Assembly (NCBI GenBank): GCA_017532485.1
Contig: JAFXJE010000062.1
Coordinates: 1-9,515 of the forward strand
Direction: 5' to 3'
Source of the DNA: Peptococcaceae bacterium
Lineage (GTDB): Bacteria; Bacillota; Peptococcia; Peptococcales; Peptococcaceae
Length of the DNA: 9,515 nucleotides
The notes under the pieces: generated by a model
The model's database searches: none
The model's input: the letters and a program-made list of their open reading frames with translations, nothing else
What the model was told of the DNA's origin: nothing
Made by a program: the position numbers and the translations under genes
Part shown: in pieces, positions 1 to 6,882 of the stretch
How positions within the stretch are numbered: position 1 is the first letter of the stretch
Layout: the number at the start of each line of letters is the position of its first letter

Positions 1-1
1 G

Positions 2-1375
2 TGTGCACTTATGGCGACAGCCTTGCTCTGCTGTGGCTGCAGCCAAGCTCAAGAAAGTGGTATTACTGTAAACGGTGAAGCTGTCAACACTGACAAAACA
101 GCTGCTGTTTATGCCGAAAGCATCACCGAAACTCACGAAGATGTAGCAGCGCAATATAAAGATTTGGCTAATACTGTCATTCGTATCACTAAAGGCGGCG
201 AATACGAAATTTCAGGTATTGCAGAAAATACGCAAATTCGCATTACTGCACCACAGGAAGAAGTAACTTTAATTTTAAATAATGCCCAAATTTCCTGCCT
301 AACAGCACCAGCAATTTATATTGAAGCTGCAGCTGACCCACAAGAAGTTGGTAAAGCAGGTGTTACCTTAGTTTTAGCTGAAGGCTCAACAAATATTATT
401 CAAGGTTCTCATGTAGCCGAATATGTTGACGCTAACGGTGTTGAAATTGATAACGACGGCGCTATCTCCAGCAATGTTTCTTTGGTCATTGATGGTAGTG
501 GTACTTTAAAAGTGACTGGTGATAAAGAAGGTATCGAGAGTAAGCTGCATTTAACCATCCATAATGGTAATATTGAGATTGTTTCCAAAGATGATGCGTT
601 AAATGCCAGCGAAGACGGTGTTTCTGCTATTACTATCAATGATGGAATTATTAACTGCTCGGTGCAAAACGGTGAAGAAGGTGACGGTATCGACTCCAAC
701 GGCTATATTTATATCAATGGTGGTTCCGTCTTAGCCCAAGCTCACAGCGACAGCATGGATAGTGGTCTTGATGCTGATTTGGGCATTATCGTTAATGGTG
801 GTACAGTTTGTGCTACAGGTAATATGTACGAAGAAATTTCTGACAAGTCAGCTCAAGCACATGTTCAATTTTACTTTGCTGAACGTCAAACAGGTGGTGT
901 CCCATTGGTAATTACCGACACAGAAAACAATTATATCTTGGCGTACACCCCTGTTAATGACTATACTATTTTAGAGCTTTCTCTGCCTAACTTGATAGAT
1001 GGTACTACTTATTATTTGTATAGTGGTGGTACTGTGACTGGTACTCTAACTAACGGTATTTACACAACCGTAGAAAGTTACGAAGGTGGCACCCAACTAG
1101 CTCATCGTGGTATCATGCAAGGTGGTGGCAGACCTGATTTCAACCTCGGTGAACGTCCTGACTTTGAAAATATGCCTAAACCAGAGGGCATGGAACGACC
1201 AGATAATATGAAAAGACCAGAAGGCATGAGTAAACCGGAAGGCTTTGAACCACCACGTGGTGGCTTCGGAGGTAATAACTTTGCTAACGATGCTGAACAA
1301 TCCGTTGAATTTATTATCGACAGCAATAGTCGTGTCTACCATGGCGTCGCATTCTACAAACAAAACACCCCTTAA
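2..1375 (+). CDS. Exported carbohydrate-binding-type beta-helix protein (DUF4353-like), probable lipoprotein, 5' truncated
   Basis: The open frame continues to the left edge. The first ATG (position 11) falls inside a hydrophobic stretch (C-A-L-M-A-T-A-L-L-C-C-G-C-S-Q), so that ATG is probably not the real start and the signal peptide begins outside the window. G-C-S-Q fits a lipoprotein cleavage site with the Cys at residue 10 (counting from that ATG), although Cys at -3 is unusual. Residues ~85-270 show short beta-strand repeats with Asp/Gly-rich turns (D-N-D-G, S-K-D-D-A-L, G-D-G-I-D-S-N-G, D-S-G-L-D-A-D). This resembles the right-handed beta-helix DUF4353 family, whose member Cthe_2159 of Clostridium thermocellum is known to bind polysaccharide and calcium. 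Residues ~369-424 are a Gly/Pro/Met-rich linker with hexapeptide repeats, followed by a short C-terminal segment ending at 1375. The ligand is unknown. It has its own terminator and lies upstream of an ABC exporter operon. The family call is from memory of the pattern, not a search. Confidence 0.8.
   Translation, partial: CALMATALLCCGCSQAQESGITVNGEAVNTDKTAAVYAESITETHEDVAAQYKDLANTVIRITKGGEYEISGIAENTQIRITAPQEEVTLILNNAQISCLTAPAIYIEAAADPQEVGKAGVTLVLAEGSTNIIQGSHVAEYVDANGVEIDNDGAISSNVSLVIDGSGTLKVTGDKEGIESKLHLTIHNGNIEIVSKDDALNASEDGVSAITINDGIINCSVQNGEEGDGIDSNGYIYINGGSVLAQAHSDSMDSGLDADLGIIVNGGTVCATGNMYEEISDKSAQAHVQFYFAERQTGGVPLVITDTENNYILAYTPVNDYTILELSLPNLIDGTTYYLYSGGTVTGTLTNGIYTTVESYEGGTQLAHRGIMQGGGRPDFNLGERPDFENMPKPEGMERPDNMKRPEGMSKPEGFEPPRGGFGGNNFANDAEQSVEFIIDSNSRVYHGVAFYKQNTP
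1175..1246 (+). repeat. Four tandem 18-bp (hexapeptide) repeats in the lipoprotein tail
   Basis: Four consecutive 18-nt units encode P-K-P-E-G-M, E-R-P-D-N-M, K-R-P-E-G-M and S-K-P-E-G-F. The consensus is x-[K/R]-P-[E/D]-[G/N]-[M/F]. A related R-P-D-F-E-N-M precedes them and E-P-P-R-G-G-F follows. The units are diverged at the DNA level, so they are not a recent duplication. The segment is charged, proline-rich and probably extended. Confidence 0.85.
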
Positions 1376-1424
1376 AATAAAGCAAACAAAAAAACTTGAG
1401 CACATTGAATAAGTCTAGACACAG

Positions 1425-1466
1425 ATGGATGCTTCCCTGTATTTACAGAAGGCATCCATTTTGTTT
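1425..1466 (+). terminator. Rho-independent terminator after the lipoprotein gene
   Basis: ATGGATGC (1425-1432) pairs with GCATCCAT (1452-1459). Inner pairs are TT/AA and CTGT (1437-1440) with ACAG (1445-1448) around an ATTT loop, with small bulges. TTTTGTTT follows at about 1459-1466. It lies 50 nt after the stop at 1375 and separates the lipoprotein from the ABC operon. Confidence 0.75.
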
Positions 1467-1550
1467 GCCCGAATTTTTCGCTATTAGAACAATTTATGTA
1501 TTCTTCAACCACTTCTGCAAGTTTCTGCCTTTTCTAATGTTATTCATAGG

Positions 1551-1593
1551 TTTGTATTCTATAATACATCAAAGATTTATTATAGAATACAAA
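1551..1593 (+). promoter_or_regulatory. Perfect 16-bp inverted repeat with embedded -10 box; candidate operator of the ABC operon
   Basis: TTTGTATTCTATAATA (1551-1566) is the exact reverse complement of 1578-1593, with an 11-nt spacer. The left arm contains TATAAT (1560-1565), a consensus -10 hexamer. The matching -35 is weak (TGTTAT at 1539-1544 with a short spacer), which suggests an activator or a poor promoter. The right arm ends one base before GGAGG (1594-1598). If transcription starts near 1571-1573, only the right arm is in the mRNA, so a DNA-binding dimer is the simplest reading. If transcription starts further upstream, the transcript could fold a long hairpin abutting the Shine-Dalgarno sequence. 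No regulator gene is in the window. Confidence 0.7.
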
Positions 1594-1612
1594 GGAGGAA
1601 ATATGCAAAATG
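1594..1612 (+). promoter_or_regulatory. Ribosome binding site with two candidate ATGs for the adaptor
   Basis: GGAGG at 1594-1598 is followed by an ATG at 1603 (4 nt away) and another at 1610 (11 nt away). The two ATGs are in different frames. Only the 1610 frame gives the long adaptor with a sensible N-terminal membrane anchor. The 1603 frame stops at 1770 after 55 codons. The spacing to 1610 is slightly long, so initiation there may be moderate and may compete with 1603. Confidence 0.6.
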
Positions 1613-3514
1613 ACAAAAAAGATAAAAGCTTTGATATTAATTGCAGTTATTGGTATTGTTTGTATCCTAGGTGGTTTAATCATTCCACAATTTACCAATC
1701 AAGGGAAAAATCAAGTAGTTGCTCGCGAGGAAACTATTATGCGAGGAAACTTAATGAACAGTTTAAGTGAAGAAGGTACTGTTTCCGTCACTACTGATAC
1801 TACAGCTATGGACTTAAATGTAAATTTAGATGATACCCGTTTAGATTTATCTGTAGAAATCGAAGAAGTTTTAGTTCGTGCTGGTGAAAATGTTGCAGCT
1901 GGCCAGCCACTTTTTGTTATCGATCAAGAATCCTTAAATAAGGCTTTAGATACTTTAGACGACGCTTATACTCAAGCTCTCCTAGAAGCAAAACAAGCAG
2001 AGTTGGACTTGGCACTGGGTGAAGCCAAAGCTTCAGGTACAAAGGCACAAAATTTAACTGCAGCTGATGCTGCCGATTTGACTTATGAAAATACGGTCGC
2101 TTCTATGCAATTAAAATTAATTTCTTACCAAAAAGCAGTAGAAGAAAAATCTGCTGACTTAGATGAGAAAAAACAACTAGCAGAGCTGTATAATCTGCGA
2201 AGGGCTACCTTAAACAATATGAACAGTACTGTAACTTATTATGAAGAGGCCTTGGAATCTTTGCAGGATTTCTACGATGCTTACAATGAAGATAATGCTG
2301 ATTACAAATCTGCATACAACACCTACAAAAACAAGCTGGAAAATTTGAAAGACAGCTTAGAGACTGCCGAAAGCCAATATGATTACTATCTAAATAATGA
2401 AGAAAATAGTGAAAATAAAAACAAATATTATCAATCCTATATGTCGGCTATAGATTCTTTTAACGAAGCTGTTAATATCATTAATAAATATCAGTCTGTT
2501 ATAGATGAATACGATGATTTAGAAGATCGTATTGAAGATGCTCAAACCTGTTTAGCAGAAGCAAAAGAAAAATATAACGAATTCAAAGAAGATTATCAAG
2601 GTTGGTATGGCAACAAAACCAAGGTTGAAGTAGATCGTGAAGTACGTCAAATGGAACTGGATTTAGAAGAAGCTAAATTAACCTTGAGTAACTATGAAAA
2701 TAATTATGAAAATAATTTAGCCAAAGCACAAACTGAAAGAGATTCAGCTGTTACTACTGGCGAAATCGCTGAATTAACCTATTCCAGCACCATCAATAAG
2801 CTGCAGCAGCAAGTAATCTCCACTCGTTTATCCGCTAATAACTTAAAAGCTTATTTAGACGAGTTTAACCGTTACTTAGAGAATAATGTTATCGTTGCAC
2901 CTTGCGATGGTTTAATTACAAATATTTCTTTCGCAGCAGGTGATGAAATCGATCTGACTTATCAATATATCACCATTGCTCAAAATGGAAAAATCAAAGT
3001 TACTTTAAATATTGACCAAGATGATATTACCAATATCTTTTTGGACCAACGAGCAGTTGTGACTTTAGACGCTTCCGGCAAAAGTTATGAAGGCTGGGTC
3101 GATGCTATCAGCGTTTCCCCTGCCATGATGGGTTCCCCAACAGTAAGCTATACTATCACTGTTATCGTTGAAGATGAAAGATTAACAGATGTTTACGAAG
3201 GTATGTCTTGCAATGTAGATTTAGTCAGCGATAGCGTTAGTAATGTGCTCACTGTTTCCAAACGTGCTGTCATTACCGAGGCAGGTAAATCTTATGTCAA
3301 AGTCAAACAGCAGGACGGTTCTTCAGTTAAGCAAGAAGTTACTCTAGGCTTTACTGACGGCGTGAGCTATGAAGTATTATCTGGCTTAAATGAAGGTGAT
3401 ATTGTCTTAATCGAAAGCCAAATAAAAACTAATAACGGAGGAATGAATGCTGTGCCTTCAAGTAATGTGCCTACACAAGGAGGTATGCCAAATGTCCCTC
3501 AAAGAAATTCTTAA
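1610..3514 (+). CDS. ABC exporter adaptor (HlyD/MacA/YknX-type membrane fusion protein) with very long coiled coil
   Basis: This 634-residue protein should sit outside the cytoplasmic membrane and link the permease/ATPase pair to the exported substrate or to outer partners. A lysine-flanked hydrophobic anchor occupies residues ~6-26. The first half of the biotinyl/lipoyl-like domain is ~82-105 (I-E-E-V-L-V-R-A-G-E-N-V-A-A-G-Q) and the second half is ~425-458 (V-I-V-A-P-C-D-G-L-I, then A-A-G-D-E-I). A beta-barrel and membrane-proximal domain follow to ~606. The segment between the lipoyl halves (~106-424) is Glu/Lys/Asn/Tyr-rich helical coiled coil of about 320 residues, much longer than in MacA or YknX, which total under 400 residues. 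The tail (~607-634) is Gly/Met/Pro/Asn-rich. The Met1 choice rests on GGAGG at 1594-1598 and the anchor just after it. The 3' end overlaps the permease start by 23 nt. Export role is secure at family level; the cargo is unknown. Confidence 0.9.
   Translation: MTKKIKALILIAVIGIVCILGGLIIPQFTNQGKNQVVAREETIMRGNLMNSLSEEGTVSVTTDTTAMDLNVNLDDTRLDLSVEIEEVLVRAGENVAAGQPLFVIDQESLNKALDTLDDAYTQALLEAKQAELDLALGEAKASGTKAQNLTAADAADLTYENTVASMQLKLISYQKAVEEKSADLDEKKQLAELYNLRRATLNNMNSTVTYYEEALESLQDFYDAYNEDNADYKSAYNTYKNKLENLKDSLETAESQYDYYLNNEENSENKNKYYQSYMSAIDSFNEAVNIINKYQSVIDEYDDLEDRIEDAQTCLAEAKEKYNEFKEDYQGWYGNKTKVEVDREVRQMELDLEEAKLTLSNYENNYENNLAKAQTERDSAVTTGEIAELTYSSTINKLQQQVISTRLSANNLKAYLDEFNRYLENNVIVAPCDGLITNISFAAGDEIDLTYQYITIAQNGKIKVTLNIDQDDITNIFLDQRAVVTLDASGKSYEGWVDAISVSPAMMGSPTVSYTITVIVEDERLTDVYEGMSCNVDLVSDSVSNVLTVSKRAVITEAGKSYVKVKQQDGSSVKQEVTLGFTDGVSYEVLSGLNEGDIVLIESQIKTNNGGMNAVPSSNVPTQGGMPNVPQRNS
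3477..3494 (+). promoter_or_regulatory. Ribosome binding site deciding the permease start
   Basis: AAGGAGGT (3477-3484) lies 8 nt upstream (GGAGG end to ATG) of ATG 3492 and inside the end of the adaptor gene, where it also encodes part of the Q-G-G-M motif. An in-frame earlier ATG (3447) also has a GGAGG (3437-3441) 5 nt upstream, encoded by the other G-G-M motif. I prefer 3492 because MacB/FtsX permeases start with a short basic/amphipathic segment directly before TM1, as here (M-S-L-K-E-I-L). The 3447 start would add 15 residues with three cysteines. Confidence 0.7.
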
Positions 3515-4838
3515 TTTAGTTTGGATCAATATTGTTGAAAACAAATTTAAAGTAATTTTAACTTCTTTGGGTATTATTGTCGGGGCTGCAACCATCGTTA
3601 TTGTTATTGCTATTGGTTTAGGTGGTCAAAGAGATGTCCAGGAAGAATTCAAAAACCTTAATGCCGGTACCGTTACTATTTCCGATAACAGCAACTCAAG
3701 CAGATCCGGCAGCTTTTCTGGCGGCGCATCACCAAACTTTATGAAGAGTGGTAGTCAAGGTGGGAGTCGCAGCAATAATCGTACCGGCCTCTCCGGCAGT
3801 AGAAATATGCCTAGCGGTATGATGGGTGGTTTTCCCGGAGCAATGCCTAATACACAACAAATCAAGAAAACTACTTTTACCAATACCGACTTAGAAGAAA
3901 TAACTTACTTTGTTGACAATATTTCTCAAATTGCTTTGATGGCTAAAGGCAGCAGTACGATACAAGGTGGCACCTTGGAAGATGATTTAACAACTACTAT
4001 TGTCGGTGCTACTGAAGAATATTTAGAAATAAGCAATCTCAACCTACTAATAGGCTCTTTCTTTGACAGCATTAGTGACGAAGAAAAGGAAAGAGTAGCA
4101 GTTTTAGGCTATGATGCTGCACTCAATATTTTCGGCAATATTTTCGATGCTTATGGCAGTCAAATTAACATTAACAGTAAAAAATATTCTGTTATCGGTG
4201 TATTAGAACAGACCGGTTCCGTTGTCTCTGAAATCACTTTGGACAGTGCTGTTTATATCCCTTACCAAACAGCCGAAAAATATGTTTTAGGGACAAACAG
4301 CAGTCCACAGATTGTTGTTTTAGTCGATGATGTCAACAAGATTGAAACAACAATCGCTTCGTTACAACAGCTGCTCAGCGAAATGTACCCAACAGGTAAC
4401 ATCAGCGTTACTGATGCCGGCAGTCAAGTAGCGGCCAGCCAAAAATCTGCTAATACTCTGTCTATTTTATTGATTTCCGTAGCTACGGTAGTTTTTATCG
4501 TTGGTGGTATTGGCATTATGAATGTACTTTTCGTTTCCGTCAAAGAACGAACCAAAGAAATTGGCATTTTAAAGGCTTTGGGCAGCTCTCGTAAAGACAT
4601 TCTCCTTCAATTTCTTCTTGAAGCTATGCTGATTAGTATTTTCGGTGGTATAGTCGGTGTAATCGTTGGCTACCTGTTAATGCCTCTAGTTCGTTTAACC
4701 GGAATGAGTGTAATTGCTTCAACAAGCGGCTCCATAATGGCATTAATCTTTGCTATTATCACAGGAACAATCTTCGGCTTTTACCCAGCATGGCAAGCTG
4801 CTAATCTAAAACCGATTGAAGCCTTAAATTATGAATAA
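3492..4838 (+). CDS. ABC exporter permease, MacB/YknZ-type (MacB periplasmic core plus FtsX fold)
   Basis: From ATG 3492 the protein has 448 residues. TM1 is ~17-43 (I-L-T-S-L-G-I-I-V-G, the usual start of this family). A large external domain covers ~44-320, and three further membrane helices are ~323-349, ~374-400 and ~412-432. The cytoplasmic loop E-R-T-K-E-I-G-I-L-K-A-L-G (352-364) is the typical FtsX coupling region, and the C-terminus ends P-I-E-A-L-N-Y-E as in MacB-like permeases. An unusual low-complexity insert at ~64-121 is first Ser/Gly/Asn-rich and then Met/Pro/Gly-rich (M-P-S-G-M-M-G-G-F-P-G-A-M). No ATPase domain is fused, so it must pair with the next gene, as in the split YknY/YknZ arrangement. 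The start overlaps the adaptor gene, and 12 nt separate its stop from the ATPase start, suggesting coupled translation. Mechanotransmission-type export of a peptide, lipid or small molecule is likely; the substrate is unknown. Confidence 0.9.
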   Translation: MSLKEILNLVWINIVENKFKVILTSLGIIVGAATIVIVIAIGLGGQRDVQEEFKNLNAGTVTISDNSNSSRSGSFSGGASPNFMKSGSQGGSRSNNRTGLSGSRNMPSGMMGGFPGAMPNTQQIKKTTFTNTDLEEITYFVDNISQIALMAKGSSTIQGGTLEDDLTTTIVGATEEYLEISNLNLLIGSFFDSISDEEKERVAVLGYDAALNIFGNIFDAYGSQININSKKYSVIGVLEQTGSVVSEITLDSAVYIPYQTAEKYVLGTNSSPQIVVLVDDVNKIETTIASLQQLLSEMYPTGNISVTDAGSQVAASQKSANTLSILLISVATVVFIVGGIGIMNVLFVSVKERTKEIGILKALGSSRKDILLQFLLEAMLISIFGGIVGVIVGYLLMPLVRLTGMSVIASTSGSIMALIFAIITGTIFGFYPAWQAANLKPIEALNYE

Positions 4839-4850
4839 GGAGGTAACTGC

Positions 4851-5525
4851 GTGGAAAATTTATTGACCTTAAAACATCTAAACAAATCATATCAAATCGG
4901 TACAGAACAGTTACAAGTCTTATTTGATATTAATTTAGAAGTCCATGCAGGAGATTTTATCGCCCTCCTAGGCCCTTCCGGCTCCGGTAAATCAACACTA
5001 ATGAATATTATTGGCTGTATGGATACTGCAGACAGTGGTGAGTATTTTTTACATGATAAGGCTATTCATTTAGCCGATGATACACAAATGACAAAAATTC
5101 GCAATCAAGAAATAGGCTTTATTTTTCAAAAGTATCAACTTATTTCTCAATATACGGTTTTGCAAAATGTCATTATGCCGTTACTCATTAGAGGTATTCC
5201 TAGGAAAGAAGCTGTCAAACTTGCTGCAGAAAAATTGGAAATGCTCGGCATGGCAGATCGGTTAAATCATAAACCTAATGAATTATCAGGTGGTCAACAG
5301 CAAAGAGTTTCTATTGCTAGAGCTTTAGTTGGGCAGCCATCTATCTTGCTGGCCGATGAACCAACTGGTGCTTTAGACTCTAAAACAGGGGAAGAAGTAC
5401 TCAATCTTTTTCAAGAGTTGAACGATATGGGGAACTCTATTATTATGATTACTCATGACCCCAAAGTAGGTCAAAAAGCAAAAAGAATTGTAAAAATTAT
5501 TGATGGCAGATTGTATCTTGAATAA
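4851..5525 (+). CDS. ABC transporter ATP-binding protein, MacB/LolD/YknY type
   Basis: This 224-residue cytoplasmic ATPase should power the preceding permease. It begins with GTG, placed 7 nt after GGAGG (4839-4843), which overlaps the end of the permease stop region. All key motifs are present: Walker A G-P-S-G-S-G-K-S-T (41-49), Q-loop Gln93 (F-Q-K), signature L-S-G-G-Q-Q-Q-R (145-152), Walker B I-L-L-A-D-E with catalytic Glu170, D-loop A-L-D-S (174-177) and H-loop His202 (T-H-D). The length and the short Q-loop region (Q-K-Y-Q-L-I) match the MacB/LolD/FtsE-like subgroup rather than nutrient importers. A strong terminator follows 5 nt after the stop, so this is the last gene of the operon. 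Nothing appears truncated or mutated. Confidence 0.95.
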   Translation: MENLLTLKHLNKSYQIGTEQLQVLFDINLEVHAGDFIALLGPSGSGKSTLMNIIGCMDTADSGEYFLHDKAIHLADDTQMTKIRNQEIGFIFQKYQLISQYTVLQNVIMPLLIRGIPRKEAVKLAAEKLEMLGMADRLNHKPNELSGGQQQRVSIARALVGQPSILLADEPTGALDSKTGEEVLNLFQELNDMGNSIIMITHDPKVGQKAKRIVKIIDGRLYLE

Positions 5526-5529
5526 TTCC

Positions 5530-5576
5530 AATCGGCTTCCACCCCCTTCCTCAGGATAGGTAGAAGCCGATTTTTT
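5530..5576 (+). terminator. Rho-independent terminator of the ABC operon
   Basis: AATCGGCTTC (5530-5539) pairs perfectly with GAAGCCGATT (5563-5572). The loop is 23 nt, with possible inner ACC/GGT pairing. A T run follows directly (5571-5576). It starts 5 nt after the ATPase stop. Confidence 0.9.
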
Positions 5577-5598
5577 GTGCAAAAATTTTATATAAATA

Positions 5599-5639
5599 CA
5601 AAAAAGCTGGGACAAGTGTGTGTGATATGTACCCAGCTT
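5599..5639 (-). terminator. Rho-independent terminator of the M20 amidohydrolase gene
   Basis: Read on the minus strand, AAGCTGGG (from 5639 to 5632) pairs with CCCAGCTT (from 5611 to 5604), extended by ACA/TGT across one bulge. A run of T follows (complement of the A run at 5601-5605). It lies 7 nt beyond the amidohydrolase stop and faces the terminator of the ABC operon. Confidence 0.85.
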
Positions 5640-5645
5640 CTTCCT

Positions 5646-6812
5646 CTATATACTTAATAAATATATCGCCAATTCCATTTCTAAAGCCACTTGCAAGCCA
5701 TCCTCATCCAGCTGAAACTTACCGTTGTGATGTGGATGCCAACCATCAGATTTTTCAGGATTACCCATTCTGATATAAAAGATAATACCTGGCTTTTCTT
5801 TCAGATAATAGCTGAAATCCTCACCATTCATTGCCGTATTGCTGACCTCTCGTGGATAGCCCAGTAAATCAGCAGCTTGATTAACAATCTTACATTCTTT
5901 TTCATAGTTCCAGACTACAGGATAGCCTATTTCTTTTTCCAAATGATATGTTGTGCCATAAGCACTGCAGATGCCACCACAAATTTGCTCTACATGGTCA
6001 AACAAAGTATCCATCAAATTATCATCAAAAGTGCGAATATTGCCTCCGATTACTGCTTTATCTGCTACAATATTATCTTTTTCGCCACAATGCAAACTGG
6101 TTACTGACAGCAATGCTCTTTCCATTGGATTAACTCTATTTGCCAAGACTTGATTAAGGGTTGTAGCTACAGAGCAAGCTATCGGCAAAGGATTGATAGT
6201 TTCCTCTGGCATACAAATATGACCACTTTTGCCTTGAATATGAATTTCATAAGTACCGACACAGGCTGAACCAGCTCCTGTATTAGTGGCAATTAAACCT
6301 GTGGGCAGCATAGAAGAACAATGGAAAGCATAAATCGCATCCACATCCTCCATTACCCCATCTTCACAAAGGGCAACTGCCCCACCAGGAATTTTTTCCT
6401 CTGCAGCCTGAAAAATAAATTTCACTTTCCCACGCAGCAAATCTTTATGTTCACTCATCAGCTTAGCCAAAGCCAATAATACTGCTGTATGACTGTCATG
6501 ACCACAAGCGTGCATAACGCCAGCTGTACAGGAAGCATAGGCCACAGGGGCTTTTTCCTGAATAGGCAAAGCATCAATATCTGCCCGAAAAGCCAGCACA
6601 GGCCCCTCTACTCCACTATCTAAAATACCTACTGTACTAGTTCCTCGCACGCCTTCCATCAAAGGAATACCAAATTGCTGCAATTTCTCGCGAATATACG
6701 CACTCGTTTCGTATTCCATAAAGGAAAGCTCCGCATGACTATGAAAATAATGAAAATATTCTAAAACATCTGCCTGATAGTCGCTTACTAAATCTTTTAT
6801 CATTTTTTGCAT
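5646..6812 (-). CDS. M20-family (M20D) metal-dependent amidohydrolase / N-acyl-amino-acid hydrolase
   Basis: This 388-residue cytoplasmic enzyme belongs to the hippurate hydrolase / N-acetyl-diaminopimelate deacetylase / IAA-amino-acid hydrolase group, which cleaves N-acyl or amide bonds with one or two bound divalent metals. Visible motifs are R-A-D-I-D-A-L-P (76-83), H-A-C-G-H-D (101-106, with metal ligands Cys103 and His105), Q-A-A-E-E (135-139, catalytic and metal Glu), His164, the dimerisation-domain G-K-S-G-H (194-198), A-M-N-G-E-D-F (327-333) and the C-terminal H-P-H-H-N-G-K-F (359-366). All expected ligands are present. The early motif reads H-S-H-A-E-L-S, where P-E-L-S is more usual. 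The start at 6812 is supported by AGGTGA 6 nt upstream on the minus strand; the next in-frame ATG (6803) has no such site. It is divergent from an alanine/glycine symporter, which fits amino-acid salvage, but the actual acyl substrate cannot be told. Confidence 0.92.
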   Translation of the reverse strand: MQKMIKDLVSDYQADVLEYFHYFHSHAELSFMEYETSAYIREKLQQFGIPLMEGVRGTSTVGILDSGVEGPVLAFRADIDALPIQEKAPVAYASCTAGVMHACGHDSHTAVLLALAKLMSEHKDLLRGKVKFIFQAAEEKIPGGAVALCEDGVMEDVDAIYAFHCSSMLPTGLIATNTGAGSACVGTYEIHIQGKSGHICMPEETINPLPIACSVATTLNQVLANRVNPMERALLSVTSLHCGEKDNIVADKAVIGGNIRTFDDNLMDTLFDHVEQICGGICSAYGTTYHLEKEIGYPVVWNYEKECKIVNQAADLLGYPREVSNTAMNGEDFSYYLKEKPGIIFYIRMGNPEKSDGWHPHHNGKFQLDEDGLQVALEMELAIYLLSI

Positions 6813-6844
6813 AGGCTGTCACCTGTTCTTCACAAATTTTCTCC

Positions 6845-6873
6845 ATTATAACATAGTTTAAATAGTTTTTCAA
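6845..6873 (-). promoter_or_regulatory. Extended -10 sigma-A-type promoter of the amidohydrolase
   Basis: On the minus strand, TTGAAA (6873-6868) is followed by a 17-nt spacer and then TATAAT (6850-6845), with TG one base before the -10 (extended -10). Transcription would begin near 6838, leaving a leader of about 26 nt before ATG 6812. The leader contains the AGGTGA ribosome binding site. Confidence 0.75.
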
Positions 6874-6882
6874 AAATTCTCA

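Noticed and set aside
409..1405. Minus-strand open frames opposite the lipoprotein gene (409-699, 1097-1405, 1102-1326)
   Set aside because: They mirror the coding bias and repeats of the plus-strand gene, lack ribosome binding sites and have no recognisable family.
1493..1548. Tiny minus-strand frame (17 codons, M-N-N-I-R-K-G-R-N-L-Q-K) in the intergenic region
   Set aside because: No ribosome binding site, an in-frame stop close upstream, and too short to separate from chance. It could be a gene remnant but nothing supports this.
1396..1602. Upstream part of a plus-strand open frame between the lipoprotein and the adaptor
   Set aside because: It starts at a weak TTG, runs through the terminator hairpin and the inverted repeat, and has Cys/Trp/Phe-rich random-looking composition.
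1610..5525. Type I protein secretion or bacteriocin export system
   Set aside because: The ATPase is a free MacB/LolD-type protein with no membrane or peptidase C39 domain, and no leader-peptide gene is present, so MacAB/YknXYZ-type export fits better.
5373..5615. Minus-strand frame over the end of the ATPase gene
   Set aside because: It crosses both convergent terminators and lies antisense to a clear Walker-motif gene.
5877..6153. Plus-strand frames antisense to the amidohydrolase (also those at 7259-7453, 7715-7930, 7895-8080 and 8971-9177 in other genes)
   Set aside because: Shadows of well-conserved genes with all catalytic or family motifs in the sense frame.
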